From contig CAZSQZ010000007.1 of assembly GCA_964609215.1 (NCBI GenBank), forward strand, positions 1 to 64,000: 64,000 bases of DNA, in the 5' to 3' direction. This stretch comes from JABDKJ01 sp964609215 (lineage in GTDB: Bacteria; Bacteroidota; Bacteroidia; Flavobacteriales_D; JABDKJ01). Every line of letters starts with the position of its first letter. The stretch's first letter is position 1. The notes under the pieces were generated by a model that saw nothing but the letters and a program-made list of their open reading frames with translations, ran no database searches and was not told the DNA's origin. A program made the translations under genes and the position numbers. Below are positions 15,693-24,929 of the stretch, piece by piece.

Positions 15693-17720
15693 ATGAGACA
15701 ATGTCGATATTTTCTGTTTTTTATTATTGTATTGTCATCGACAATAAATGCTCAAAATATTGATAGTTTTAAGCTAGTATTAGATACTGCAATCAGGGGG
15801 CCAAACCGTGCGTTTGTTCTAAATGAGCTGGCATGGTTTAGTTATGGTTCAGATATTGACACGTGTATTTTATATGCAAATCAAGCTCTTGAATTGTCAA
15901 CAGAACTCGGTTTACTAAAGGATGCATCATTAGCTGAGAACATGATTGGCAATGTTCTTAAAACTAGAGGGAATTCTAGCTTAGCAATAATCCACTTCGA
16001 AAAAGCACTTGAATATCGTTTAAAACTAGGAGATGATAAACTAATTGGTCAGAGTTACAACAATATCGGAAACTACTATCGGTCCCGAGGAAACTATGTG
16101 CTTGCTTTAGAAAATTATTTAAGAGCTCTTGAATCTTTAAGCAAAATTGGTGAATCAAAAGAACTAATCAAGATATATAACAACCTCAGTATAGTATATA
16201 GAGAATCAGGGTCGTTCGCAAAAGCTATGGAATCTTTAGGAAAGTGCATGGATCTCGCTAGGAAAGATTCGGATCAGAAAGCTATAGCTAATTCTCACCT
16301 TTCCTATGGGACGTATTATCAATCAACAGGTCAGTTTAAATTGGCGGAGTCTAGCTTTAGAGATGCGCTTGTAGTTTTTAATAAACTAAAGAATCATCGA
16401 GGACGTGCAAAGTCATATCACAATCTTGGCAATTCTCTTGTAAGATTGAATGAAATAGATAGTGCACTTCATTATTTCTTTCAAGCATTGGCTATCAAAG
16501 AGGCAAAAGGATACTTGTCTGATGTGCCCAAAACATGTAACAATATTGGGGTCGTGCTAATGGAAAAAGGTTCTAATGAGAGAGCACTCCCTTATTTCAA
16601 AAAATCACTCGAAGTCAATAAGGAAATAGGCAATGAGGATGGACTTCTGGAATGCTACTTGAATTTTGGGGAATTATTTTTGCGTGAAGAACAATATGAT
16701 TCTTCCATGGCTTATTGTCAGAAGGTATTAACTATTTCTGAAAAATCTGGGAGATCCCTTAAGAGCCTTGAGGCCCTTTTCAGACTTTCGGTAAGTGCAA
16801 AATATTTATTCGGTCCGGATTCCTCTCTTCACTTTCTAAATTCCTACGTGGTGTTGGCAGATTCCGTCAAAGAGCGGTTTGGTGAGGCTGTTGGCCTACA
16901 ATTTGAAATGCAACAAGAGACTGCAAAAAGAGAGCTAAGAGATCAAGAGTATGAACAACAGATTCAGTTGAATGAGGAGCAGAATAAGCGATTGAGAATG
17001 CTCTGGATTTCTCTTGGATTATTGATAATAGTTTCCCTTGTTTCATTATGGGCAATATCTCTTAGGAAAAAGAAAATAATTCTTGAAAAGGATCAAAAAG
17101 AAAAAGAGTTGTGGGCAATGAATGAGGTTCTGCAAGCTCAGGAATTGGAAAGACAAAGAATTGCTACTGACTTACACGACAGTACGGGAGTCAGTTTCTT
17201 TTCGATAAAAGGAAAGTTTAAACAATCCCTTCCAACTGACCTACAGGCATTTCAAGTAGCTTGTGAGGCGGTGGATGAACTTGCTGAGGAAATCAGAGAG
17301 ATTGCTTACGATCTCTTTTCAAAAGTTCTAAAAAAATTCGGTCTCGTTAAAGCAATTGAGGAGTTAGTTGCTGCCATTGAGAAATCAACCAAGATAGAGG
17401 TCGATTTTGTTGTTCAAAAACTCCCACCTAGACTTGAGGAATCACTTGAAAGTACAATTTATAAAGTTGTAAAGGAATTAGTCAGCAATGTAATACGGCA
17501 TTCAGGTGCATCGCAACTCTCGATTCAATTGCTTAGAAATAACGGCAATTTAAACCTACTTGTTGAAGATAATGGACAAGGCTTTGAAATGTCTAATATC
17601 GTAGAGGGAATTGGTCTGAAGAGTATACGCTCTAGAATTGTTACTTTAAAAGGGACACTTAACATAGATACTGGTCGTGGAAGCGGAACCAGTTTCATTA
17701 TTGATATACCGTTAAAATGA
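15693..17720 (+). CDS. TPR-containing sensor histidine kinase (HisKA_3 type)
   Basis: The 675-residue kinase has a signal peptide (about residues 1-21) and six or seven tetratricopeptide repeats (about 60-340) that should lie in the periplasm. One membrane helix at about 435-455 follows, then a short coiled coil and the kinase. His495 in RIATDLHDSTG is the phosphorylated histidine of the NarX/DegS-like HisKA_3 family. The HATPase domain shows VKELVSNVIRHSG (N box) and VEDNGQGF, GIGLKSIRSR and GSGTSFIIDI (G boxes). It phosphorylates the regulator encoded next, whose start overlaps its stop by four bases (ATGA). The signal sensed is unknown. Confidence 0.88.
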   Translation: MRQCRYFLFFIIVLSSTINAQNIDSFKLVLDTAIRGPNRAFVLNELAWFSYGSDIDTCILYANQALELSTELGLLKDASLAENMIGNVLKTRGNSSLAIIHFEKALEYRLKLGDDKLIGQSYNNIGNYYRSRGNYVLALENYLRALESLSKIGESKELIKIYNNLSIVYRESGSFAKAMESLGKCMDLARKDSDQKAIANSHLSYGTYYQSTGQFKLAESSFRDALVVFNKLKNHRGRAKSYHNLGNSLVRLNEIDSALHYFFQALAIKEAKGYLSDVPKTCNNIGVVLMEKGSNERALPYFKKSLEVNKEIGNEDGLLECYLNFGELFLREEQYDSSMAYCQKVLTISEKSGRSLKSLEALFRLSVSAKYLFGPDSSLHFLNSYVVLADSVKERFGEAVGLQFEMQQETAKRELRDQEYEQQIQLNEEQNKRLRMLWISLGLLIIVSLVSLWAISLRKKKIILEKDQKEKELWAMNEVLQAQELERQRIATDLHDSTGVSFFSIKGKFKQSLPTDLQAFQVACEAVDELAEEIREIAYDLFSKVLKKFGLVKAIEELVAAIEKSTKIEVDFVVQKLPPRLEESLESTIYKVVKELVSNVIRHSGASQLSIQLLRNNGNLNLLVEDNGQGFEMSNIVEGIGLKSIRSRIVTLKGTLNIDTGRGSGTSFIIDIPLK

Positions 17721-18361
17721 AGAAGATACTTATTGCAGATGATCATAAAATCATAATAGACGGCCTAAGCCGCATTCTTGAAAACAATAAAAAATATTTC
17801 GTTGGTGCTACTGCACAACATGGTAAGCAGGCAATAGAGTTTATGGAGCAGGAATATTTCGACATAGCAATTCTCGATATTGAAATGCCCGAAAAAGATG
17901 GAATTGAGGTAACAAAATGGATAAAGCAAAATGATCTTGACACCAAAATACTCGTTCTCAGCATGCACAATAGTGAGGTATTTATTCAAGAACTTCTTAT
18001 TGAAGGTGTGAATGGTTACATTTTAAAGAACAGAGGGGAAGATGAACTAATTACTGCTTTGGAGGAAATAAGTGCTGGAAAAACGTACTTAGGTTCTGAG
18101 GTATTGGTTACCGCGATTAACGCCCAACAAAAAGCCATTAATAAGGAGCGAAGAGTTCAAACTTTTCATCTTACGAAGAGAGAAAAGGAGGTCTTAAATC
18201 AATTGGTATTGGGTAAAACAAGTAAGGAAGCTGGTGAGGCTCTATTCATAGCATCTACAACGGTCGAAACTCATAAGAAGAATCTCTTCACAAAAACAGA
18301 AATGAGCAATCTAAAAGCGCTTATTGTATGGGCAATGGATAATAAAGATCTCTGGTGTTAG
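17717..18361 (+). CDS. NarL/LuxR-family response regulator
   Basis: The 214-residue protein has a receiver domain with acidic pocket DD (residues 8-9), phosphoacceptor Asp54 (ILDIEMPEKDG), a conserved Ser/Thr region (VLSMH) and the KN(R) motif near residue 100. A LuxR-type helix-turn-helix occupies about residues 148-207 (LTKREKEVLNQLVLGKTSKE, then TVETHKKNLFTK). It pairs with the TPR kinase just upstream through an ATGA overlap. Its targets are not shown; being inside the island, it may control the neighbouring TIR gene sets. Confidence 0.88.
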   Translation: MKKILIADDHKIIIDGLSRILENNKKYFVGATAQHGKQAIEFMEQEYFDIAILDIEMPEKDGIEVTKWIKQNDLDTKILVLSMHNSEVFIQELLIEGVNGYILKNRGEDELITALEEISAGKTYLGSEVLVTAINAQQKAINKERRVQTFHLTKREKEVLNQLVLGKTSKEAGEALFIASTTVETHKKNLFTKTEMSNLKALIVWAMDNKDLWC

Positions 18362-18459
18362 TCTATCCTTACAAATGAGGATGTAGAACCCCTATTTTTT
18401 CCAGTACATATCACTACAATCGCTCTCTTTCTTTGTTCTTTAATTAAATCTTAGAGTAC

Positions 18460-19758
18460 ATGCCAGACTTATATAAGAACTTTAGAGAGAATCCCACAAA
18501 GGAAATGGATAACAAGGTATTTGTCATTCTTCCAAGTGAAAAAGAGGACATTTATTTAGCACATATCAAAAGACCGATTGAAGAACTCAAACATGATGGT
18601 GCGAAGCTAGAGTGTTCATCCTATATGGATAACAATAACCCTAGTGACCTAATGGAATTTATCCTTAAAGAGATTCAACGGTCAAAGACAATTGTAGTTG
18701 ATATCACCGGATATAAGCCAAGCGTAATGTACGAGTTAGGAATTGCTGTCTCTTGGAAGGACTCCGTATTAATGATTAGAGATAAAACTGTATCAGACGA
18801 AGGCTCATTGCCATTTGATATTGCACAATTGTATTCATATCCATATGACCCTAAGAATCTTGATGAATTAAGTGCATATATCAAGGATAAGGTTAACTCA
18901 TTTTTGGTTCCAACCCTGGATGGACCTCCAGTTAAAAGCAGAGAAGGTCAAGCAATTATGGATGAAATTGAGAGAATGACTAGAAACGGAAGTGCGCAAA
19001 TGGCCATTCTACTATTTGATAAGCTCACACAACTAGAACCAAAGAATTGGTACGTTCTAATGCAATGGGGAATTTCTCTAAGAGTATTGGAGGAATATAA
19101 AATAGCTAATGAAAAACTTCAATTAGCGCTAGACCTTCCTGAAATTTCAAGTAGAGATAAAGCATTGATAACCCTTGAAGTTGCTCAGGTGCATATTTCT
19201 GCTGAGTCATACAGTATGGCAGAAGCTAGCTTCGAAAAAGCAAAGGCACTAGATCCCAATAATCCATTTATTTACGAGCAATGGGCTAAATACTACGAAG
19301 GGCTGAAAGACTTCAACAGAGCTTCAGAAAAAATTAGGCATGCGATTAATCTAAATGACAAGAGTCAAGAGCTTCGTATGAAAGCTGGTTATTATTTGCA
19401 TATGTTCCTGAACAAAAATTCCACATTATCCTACGATCAGTTCAGAAAGATCGAGTTGAAGAAACAAATTGAGGGAGGGGAAGGCGAAGAATGGATTACT
19501 TGGGCTAAGTCACATATGCCTTCCAAAGGAAATGTTGTTAAAGTTTCAGCGAAAATTATTAAACATTATCCATGGGGTATTCTGACACTAGTTGATGGTC
19601 ACAAAGGTGCTATTAAAGCTGCAGATCTCCCAAGAAATTTTGAGAGTTTGTCTGCTTTTAAACTAGGAACAAAAATTTGGACAGACATTAAATGGATTAA
19701 CATGGCTAAGGGAGAAATGACTCTTAAGCCTTCTAGCAAAAACAATATAGGATCATGA
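18460..19758 (+). CDS. TIR-like (nucleoside-deoxyribosyltransferase-like) domain protein with TPR and S1-like domains
   Basis: The 432-residue cytoplasmic protein has three parts. Residues about 18-150 form a Rossmann-like domain with VVDITGYKPSVMYELGIA (79-96). This D-x-[TS]-G-x-x-P-x-V-x-Y-E-L-G signature is typical of TIR-like or deoxyribosyltransferase-like proteins in defence loci; Glu92 would be the catalytic residue. Residues about 175-320 hold TPR-type helical repeats. Residues about 355-425 look like an S1/OB fold (VVKVSAKIIKHYPWGILTLV), suggesting nucleic-acid binding. A start at Met16 is also possible. The stop overlaps the PIN-domain gene by four bases. A nucleotide-signalling or NAD-cleaving enzyme coupled to an RNA-binding domain is inferred. 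Confidence 0.7.
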   Translation: MPDLYKNFRENPTKEMDNKVFVILPSEKEDIYLAHIKRPIEELKHDGAKLECSSYMDNNNPSDLMEFILKEIQRSKTIVVDITGYKPSVMYELGIAVSWKDSVLMIRDKTVSDEGSLPFDIAQLYSYPYDPKNLDELSAYIKDKVNSFLVPTLDGPPVKSREGQAIMDEIERMTRNGSAQMAILLFDKLTQLEPKNWYVLMQWGISLRVLEEYKIANEKLQLALDLPEISSRDKALITLEVAQVHISAESYSMAEASFEKAKALDPNNPFIYEQWAKYYEGLKDFNRASEKIRHAINLNDKSQELRMKAGYYLHMFLNKNSTLSYDQFRKIELKKQIEGGEGEEWITWAKSHMPSKGNVVKVSAKIIKHYPWGILTLVDGHKGAIKAADLPRNFESLSAFKLGTKIWTDIKWINMAKGEMTLKPSSKNNIGS

Positions 19759-21263
19759 GCTATATACCACAAGTACATATGTATGGAAGAAGTACACTAG
19801 AATCTTTATTCGAATGTCTTGGCTTCTTCAACTCAGGCCACTCAAAAATTTCGCTTAAAGCATTCGGAAGTAATGTTTCGAAAGGAATCGAAGTAGCTCA
19901 GATCCTAAAAGAGGAATTTGGCTTAAAGATTTTGAAAAGTGAACTTGGTACTTTTCGATATAGAGGAATTGCATTACCCATGATAGAAATTCCATTGACG
20001 ATGGGAAAGAGTTCGCCAATAGATCATCCCAATGGCGAAGAGAGGTCTTCCATTGACCCTAGTTTTGGCCGAACTAATTTCATTGGATTCTCGACCTACC
20101 ATTTAATGTTCTCCTGGTATCTAGAGAAATACGGGACGCTAGAGGTTAAAGTGCCCTCATACAAGTCTAACAAAAGAGGACATCAAACTGCTTTGACGAT
20201 TAAAAAGGAGGGTAATGACTTTAGGTATAGTATCAATACCCGAATGAACAGTCAGCTCTACCCTGCCCTAATGAAGGCTGGAATTATTTGGCCCTCGAAT
20301 TGGCAGGAAATCGCCTATAAACTTTCGAAGCACGATGACGTAATCCTAGGACTTGACACAAATATATTTTACAATTGCTCCATAACAACACACTTATTTC
20401 CTGCTGTTTCCGTTATTGAGCAAAAGCCTTATGCTCATACGCCAAATTGGCTGCTACTAATTGTACCAGGAACAGTAATGTATGAGTTAGAAGAAGCTGC
20501 TAACATTCGAAATGATAAAGGTTTTTTACACGCTCACGGAAGGGCTGCATTCAGAGCTTTGCAAGAAATTCTTGAGCTAAGTGAAAATATAGACATTCCT
20601 GGTGTTTCGCTTCTAATATCTGGGGAGACTGATCCAATATTTGACCTAAGAGGAGATATTTCTGGTATACGGAAAGATATGCGCAAGATGTATCAAGAAT
20701 CAAAGTATGGAAAAGATCAGAAACGCAAACTGCGCAAAAGTTCATCAGGTGATATGACCATTCGGACTCAGTTTAAGAAATTTCTTCGTCAAGTTGATTT
20801 CCACAAGGGAACTCATTTCTTAACATCCGATAAGTCCAATGCAGCACTTGCTATGGCTGAAGGACTTAACCCTCTCTATGTTGGACCTCCAATTATATCC
20901 GGATCGGTCATCTCACCCCAAAGACTTGTGGATGAGGATTCAAAAAATGACTTAGTGATGAATACACCACTGGGCTCTACTCTTTATGAGTTTGCGGTGA
21001 CCTTTGGAGAGATAATAGTTAAGTGTGGCCCAAAAGAAGCTACACTTTCATGTGACGGAAGAGGGGCTTCATTAGATTCATGGTTGCATAAGCAACTTCG
21101 TATTGATAATGTTACGCTTGGACGCCTTATCAATAAATATGACGGACGTTTCAATGCAAAAAAAGCTGAAAAATCCTGGAACTCTCTTACTCGTGGATAT
21201 GAGAATATTGATTGGCTAAACACCAGTGGTGATGCCTTTGTTGAAGAGCTAAATCAAGATTAG
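19755..21263 (+). CDS. PIN-domain protein, putative ribonuclease
   Basis: The 502-residue protein has a PIN-like nuclease core at about residues 195-375. It shows ILGLDTNIF (Asp201), VPGTVMYELEEA (Glu244) and a late acidic motif THFLTSDKSNAALA (Asp359), the order of acidic residues expected for metal-dependent PIN ribonucleases. About 190 N-terminal residues and 120 C-terminal residues are unassigned. The C-terminal part (LSCDGRGASLDSW and onward) may be a small nucleic-acid-binding domain. Being translated with the TIR-like/S1 protein (ATGA overlap) and just before a membrane protein, it is a good candidate for the effector of a three-gene system. RNA cleavage is inferred from the fold only. 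Confidence 0.65.
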   Translation: MSYIPQVHMYGRSTLESLFECLGFFNSGHSKISLKAFGSNVSKGIEVAQILKEEFGLKILKSELGTFRYRGIALPMIEIPLTMGKSSPIDHPNGEERSSIDPSFGRTNFIGFSTYHLMFSWYLEKYGTLEVKVPSYKSNKRGHQTALTIKKEGNDFRYSINTRMNSQLYPALMKAGIIWPSNWQEIAYKLSKHDDVILGLDTNIFYNCSITTHLFPAVSVIEQKPYAHTPNWLLLIVPGTVMYELEEAANIRNDKGFLHAHGRAAFRALQEILELSENIDIPGVSLLISGETDPIFDLRGDISGIRKDMRKMYQESKYGKDQKRKLRKSSSGDMTIRTQFKKFLRQVDFHKGTHFLTSDKSNAALAMAEGLNPLYVGPPIISGSVISPQRLVDEDSKNDLVMNTPLGSTLYEFAVTFGEIIVKCGPKEATLSCDGRGASLDSWLHKQLRIDNVTLGRLINKYDGRFNAKKAEKSWNSLTRGYENIDWLNTSGDAFVEELNQD

Positions 21264-21265
21264 TT

Positions 21266-22852
21266 TTGCGCGATATTTGGAAAAAAATCAAACGCTTCTT
21301 TTTTCTACGACCATATGGAGGTAATCTTCTAAGTCCTTCGGCCAATGTATGGCTAATTGGAGTCTTCCTTTTGATCTCTATGATGGCAATTATAGAAGGC
21401 CTTGTTTGGGGAAGTTTGACTAACTATGTCTTTTCTCAAACTTTGCGTGCGGAAATATTAATTCCACTTTCACTTTTCGTAGGTCTATTTGTGTTCAGTG
21501 TCGTTTGGCTCATCGATATGTCCTTCGTTACTCTGGACATAACTGAGTCTCCTACTGATGAAAACCAAACAAAGAAGAAAAGTAATTGGAAAAGGTATAT
21601 TATACCCGGACTTGTAAGAATAATTTTGGTGTGTTTTTCTTTGGTCATTACAATGCCTGAATTGACAAAGCTTACTAATAGTTCTGACATCAATGAGTAC
21701 ATTACGAATGAGAATAAAAGGGTAAGAAGTGAATTAAGAGATAGTCTATCGACCGAATTTCTTCATAGAATACAGCAATTGGATTCGATGATTGTAAATT
21801 CAGATAATAAGCTCTACGAAGAAATTTCGGGTGTAGGACCAAATGGTTTGTCCGGAGATGGTCCAGCAGCAAATAGCCTTAGAGAAATTAGAAAGAAACA
21901 AGTAGAAAGCAAGTCACAGGTTCAAGCAAAACACCTATCCTTTCTTGATGATTTTGACAACCTTTCTCAAGCGCAAATAGAACTAAAATACGGAGCTCTA
22001 TTCAAAGAGATAAGTACCTCGGAAATAAATAATGCATCACGTCATCTATCCAAAAATGAGAGCTATCAAAGTAATGAAAGAGTATCTATGGCTTTTTTAC
22101 TTTCTGTTTTTGCTGCTATAATCTTATTCAAACTGTTCCAACCTCGAAGTATCAGAATATATTTCAATGAACAGCTCCAGGATTTATATAATGCATACCG
22201 CGATGGACATCTTGCAGATCAGTTTTTTTCAGGTCTTCGAAGAGAGGAAAGAGAATCTGGAAGGCCCGTAACACCCTTCCGATTTGAAGAATTCTGGAGA
22301 GATGTATATCACAAGCGCTGGATTGATTTCAAAAAAAAGTTGAACGAAGACCAGAAAAGTAATATCCTTAATGAGAAACTTTCATCAATCGATTTTCAAG
22401 TCAATCAACTCAGAAAGGAGTTGCCATCTTCTCAAGCTCTAAGAGATGAACAATTTAACGTCTACCAAGAAAAGGACGCAAAGAAGAATGAATTAGAATC
22501 TCAAATCGAAGACCATAAGGAGGCAATAAATGATTGTAATAATGAAATCAACCAAATTGAGAATGCTAGAAAGAATGCACAACTCAGACCAGAAGACTAT
22601 GCCCATCTGAGCGTTCGAGAATCAGAACTAAAAAAGAAAAAAGAGCATTCCCGATCTGTTCTATCAAAACACAAACTGAAATATGAAATAGTCTTAAAGG
22701 AGGTCGTCAAAGCTGAATCAGATTATTCCATTTTGAAGGAAATGACAGATGCCATTTTAAGTAATCTTGAAGAGTTGATCGATCTTAAAAAAAGACTGAG
22801 AAGTGATTTTGCTAGAGGCTTCGAAGAATTAATTGATGACCTTATTTCCTAG
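21266..22852 (+). CDS. DUF4407-like membrane protein with long coiled coil
   Basis: The frame starts at a TTG (21266) two bases after the PIN gene stop; no ATG precedes the first helix, so TTG is the best start. The 528-residue product has membrane helices at about residues 28-50, 66-88 and 112-131, then a charged helical loop, a fourth helix near 274-292 and a long Lys/Glu-rich coiled coil (about 360-500). The layout, with the second helix ending in WLIDMSFVTLD, resembles DUF4407 proteins, a Bacteroidota-rich family of unknown role. Position makes it the third member of the TIR-like/PIN set, possibly a membrane effector or scaffold. Confidence 0.6.
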   Translation: MRDIWKKIKRFFFLRPYGGNLLSPSANVWLIGVFLLISMMAIIEGLVWGSLTNYVFSQTLRAEILIPLSLFVGLFVFSVVWLIDMSFVTLDITESPTDENQTKKKSNWKRYIIPGLVRIILVCFSLVITMPELTKLTNSSDINEYITNENKRVRSELRDSLSTEFLHRIQQLDSMIVNSDNKLYEEISGVGPNGLSGDGPAANSLREIRKKQVESKSQVQAKHLSFLDDFDNLSQAQIELKYGALFKEISTSEINNASRHLSKNESYQSNERVSMAFLLSVFAAIILFKLFQPRSIRIYFNEQLQDLYNAYRDGHLADQFFSGLRREERESGRPVTPFRFEEFWRDVYHKRWIDFKKKLNEDQKSNILNEKLSSIDFQVNQLRKELPSSQALRDEQFNVYQEKDAKKNELESQIEDHKEAINDCNNEINQIENARKNAQLRPEDYAHLSVRESELKKKKEHSRSVLSKHKLKYEIVLKEVVKAESDYSILKEMTDAILSNLEELIDLKKRLRSDFARGFEELIDDLIS

Positions 22853-22945
22853 TTCTTCCTAATTTTTAAGGATAACATTTAGTCAATTATTGTGACATAA
22901 AATCATAAGTCTTGAACCGATATTTGTGCCGAACAAAACAGTTAC

Positions 22946-23482
22946 ATGATGTCATTCTATACAAAGAAATATTTCTCAAACTACTATAAAGAAAGATCTC
23001 ATGTATTTGATTTTCAATTACGTGAAGCAAGACGGTATTCAGAAGGCTACGATATCTTCCTTAGCCACAGTAATCTTGATCGTGAGATCATACTTGGAAT
23101 TTGGATGTATCTCGAATCAAAAGGATTGAAAGTATACGTTTACTGGATTGATGATCAAGATCTGGATTCAGAAGAAGTTAATAAAGTTAATGCTGAGAGA
23201 ATTAGAAAAAGAATGAAGGTTAGTAAGAGCTTAATCTATGCCTCATCCAAAGGTGCTGAAAATTCTAAATGGATGACTTGGGAACTCGGTTTCATGGACG
23301 GACGAACCCAGAGTAAATGCGCTATTCTACCTCTAGTTGATAGAGAGGGGGAATCGTTTGAAGGAAAGGAATTTATGTCTCTATATCCAACCGTTTCTAA
23401 AGAAGGGATCGGATTCAACTCCAAACCCATTATATTTGATGGTAAACAAAGACATTATTCACTTAAGAATTGGATTAACTAA
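22946..23482 (+). CDS. TIR-domain protein
   Basis: The 178-residue protein is almost only a TIR domain. It shows YDIFLSHSNLDRE at residues 35-47, the loop KVYVYWIDDQDLDS, and a helix with KWMTWELGFMDG, where Glu113 matches the catalytic glutamate of NAD-hydrolysing TIR domains. About 30 extra N-terminal residues precede it. There is no membrane segment. It opens a tight four-gene set (gaps of 15, 15 and 10 bases) with a DUF1863 protein, a caspase-like protease and a 252-residue unknown protein. TIR enzymes in Thoeris-type systems make a cyclic ADP-ribose-like signal that activates an effector; here the caspase-like protein is the obvious candidate. The 93-base gap upstream may hold its promoter. 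Confidence 0.82.
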   Translation: MMSFYTKKYFSNYYKERSHVFDFQLREARRYSEGYDIFLSHSNLDREIILGIWMYLESKGLKVYVYWIDDQDLDSEEVNKVNAERIRKRMKVSKSLIYASSKGAENSKWMTWELGFMDGRTQSKCAILPLVDREGESFEGKEFMSLYPTVSKEGIGFNSKPIIFDGKQRHYSLKNWIN

Positions 23483-23497
23483 AACATAAAGAAAACA

Positions 23498-23890
23498 ATG
23501 CCAAATCCAAGAGTATTCATAAGCTACGACTTTGACAATAATAATTTATCAAAGAATCGATTTGTTGGTCAGTCTAAGAATTCGAAAGTACCATTCACAA
23601 TTTCGGACTGGTCCCATAAAGAATCAGTATCCGAAAGCAAATGGCGTGAAGTTGTTGAAGAACGTATTAAAAGAGTGGATCTAGTCATTGTACTAATCGG
23701 GCAATACATGCGCAGTGCAACAGGTGTACATTCAGAGGTTCGCATGGCACGTAGACTCTCCAAACCCATTCTGGGTGTTTATGTAGCTAATGCCAATTCA
23801 AGTACAATTATTCCTGATGTCCTAAAAGGTTTTAAAAAGATATCATGGACATGGGAAGGTATCGCAAACGAAATCGATAGACTCACTTAA
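23498..23890 (+). CDS. DUF1863 / MTH538-type TIR-like protein (ThsB-like)
   Basis: The 130-residue protein matches the DUF1863 (MTH538, TIR-like) pattern. It shows RVFISYDFDNNN at 5-16, VGQSKNSKVPFTISDWSHKE at about 23-42, the helix with EERIKRVDLVIVLIG, and ATGVHSEVRMAR, where Glu80 follows the pattern of the TIR catalytic glutamate. This is the family of ThsB in Thoeris, where it makes the nucleotide signal on infection. It lies 15 bases after the classical TIR gene and 15 before the caspase-like gene, so the set has two different TIR-type proteins. Whether both are active is unknown. Confidence 0.85.
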   Translation: MPNPRVFISYDFDNNNLSKNRFVGQSKNSKVPFTISDWSHKESVSESKWREVVEERIKRVDLVIVLIGQYMRSATGVHSEVRMARRLSKPILGVYVANANSSTIIPDVLKGFKKISWTWEGIANEIDRLT

Positions 23891-23905
23891 ATTAAAGACG
23901 ACAAT

Positions 23906-24919
23906 ATGAGAAAAGCACTTTTAATAGGAATTACTCGTTACTGCATTGAAGGAATTGATCTGGCGGGTTGCGTTAATGATGTGAACAACATTTATTCATT
24001 GCTTAGATTCCATGAAGACGGCAGACCTAATTTTGATTGTGAAGCAATAACCAGTGGAGAAGATGACCATAATCCTCCTGCAGGACGCAGACATGACACT
24101 TCAGAGACTTCGCTGCGCAAAAGAATTATCAACTTATTTTCCGGAGAGTCTTCATTGACAGTTTTCTACTATAGTGGTCATGGAGCTATAACAAAAACTG
24201 GTGGCTATATTGCTACAAAAGACTCGCAGCCCAATCGTATGGGAATTTCAATGTCTGAGATCCTTGAGCTTGCAAATACGGCCGTAAGAGAAAGAAGGCA
24301 TAAGCAGGTGATTATCATTTTAGATTGCTGCTACAGTGGAAGATTTGGAGCTATTTCAGGCGCCGGTGTCAATTTTGATTCCATAGCCAGTGGTATTTCT
24401 ATATTAACGGCTGCGGAGTCCGATCAAGTGGCCTATGAGAAAAATGGATCGGGTGTGTTGTCATCAATCATCTGCGCGGCTTTGGAAGGGGGAGCCGCTG
24501 ACATATTGGGAAATGTGACGTTAGCTTCAGTTTACAGTCTTGCCGACCAGTTGTTAGGTGCGTTTGAACAAAGACCAGTATTCAAAGCAAATATTAATGA
24601 AATGGCTTCTCTAAGACATTGCGTACCAAAAATTCCTCTTGAAATGTTGCGCGGTATTTGTGATCCTGACATGTTCAGCATTCCAGACTTAGATTTCGAA
24701 CTTGATCCATCATTTGAGCCAGAATCAAAGAACCCTGATGACTACAACGTTAATAGATTTTTATCTCTTAAGAAATTTAACCGCTTAGGTTTGGTAGTCC
24801 CCTACAACCTTCCATTTGAAGAACTTGATATGTTTTGGGCAGCCATGAGATCAACGGGATGCAGGTTAACGCATCTGGGTAAGTTCTATTGGCAGTTGGC
24901 AAAAAAGGGAAAATTCTAA
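23906..24919 (+). CDS. caspase-like (peptidase C14/metacaspase) protease
   Basis: The 337-residue protein has a caspase-like domain at about residues 1-235. The start MRKALLIGITRY is typical of the family. The histidine motif is VFYYSGHGA (His92), and the cysteine motif is IIILDCCYSGRFG, with Cys142 the likely nucleophile. Both catalytic residues are intact. The C-terminal 90 residues form a separate, probably helical part (LKKFNRLGLVVPY, then MFWAAMRSTGCRLTHLGKFY) that may bind a signal or partner. It lies between the DUF1863 gene and the 252-residue gene (10 bases). By analogy with TIR-activated caspase-like effectors and with protease-gasdermin pairs, it could be switched on by a TIR product and cleave the next protein or host proteins; neither is shown. 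Confidence 0.85.
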   Translation: MRKALLIGITRYCIEGIDLAGCVNDVNNIYSLLRFHEDGRPNFDCEAITSGEDDHNPPAGRRHDTSETSLRKRIINLFSGESSLTVFYYSGHGAITKTGGYIATKDSQPNRMGISMSEILELANTAVRERRHKQVIIILDCCYSGRFGAISGAGVNFDSIASGISILTAAESDQVAYEKNGSGVLSSIICAALEGGAADILGNVTLASVYSLADQLLGAFEQRPVFKANINEMASLRHCVPKIPLEMLRGICDPDMFSIPDLDFELDPSFEPESKNPDDYNVNRFLSLKKFNRLGLVVPYNLPFEELDMFWAAMRSTGCRLTHLGKFYWQLAKKGKF

Positions 24920-24929
24920 ACGCGATAAT

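Noticed and set aside
22889..22926. Promoter for the TIR/caspase operon with GATATTTG as minus-7
   Set aside because: The minus-7 lacks its first T and the only TTG-type minus-33 candidate is several bases too far away; too weak to list.
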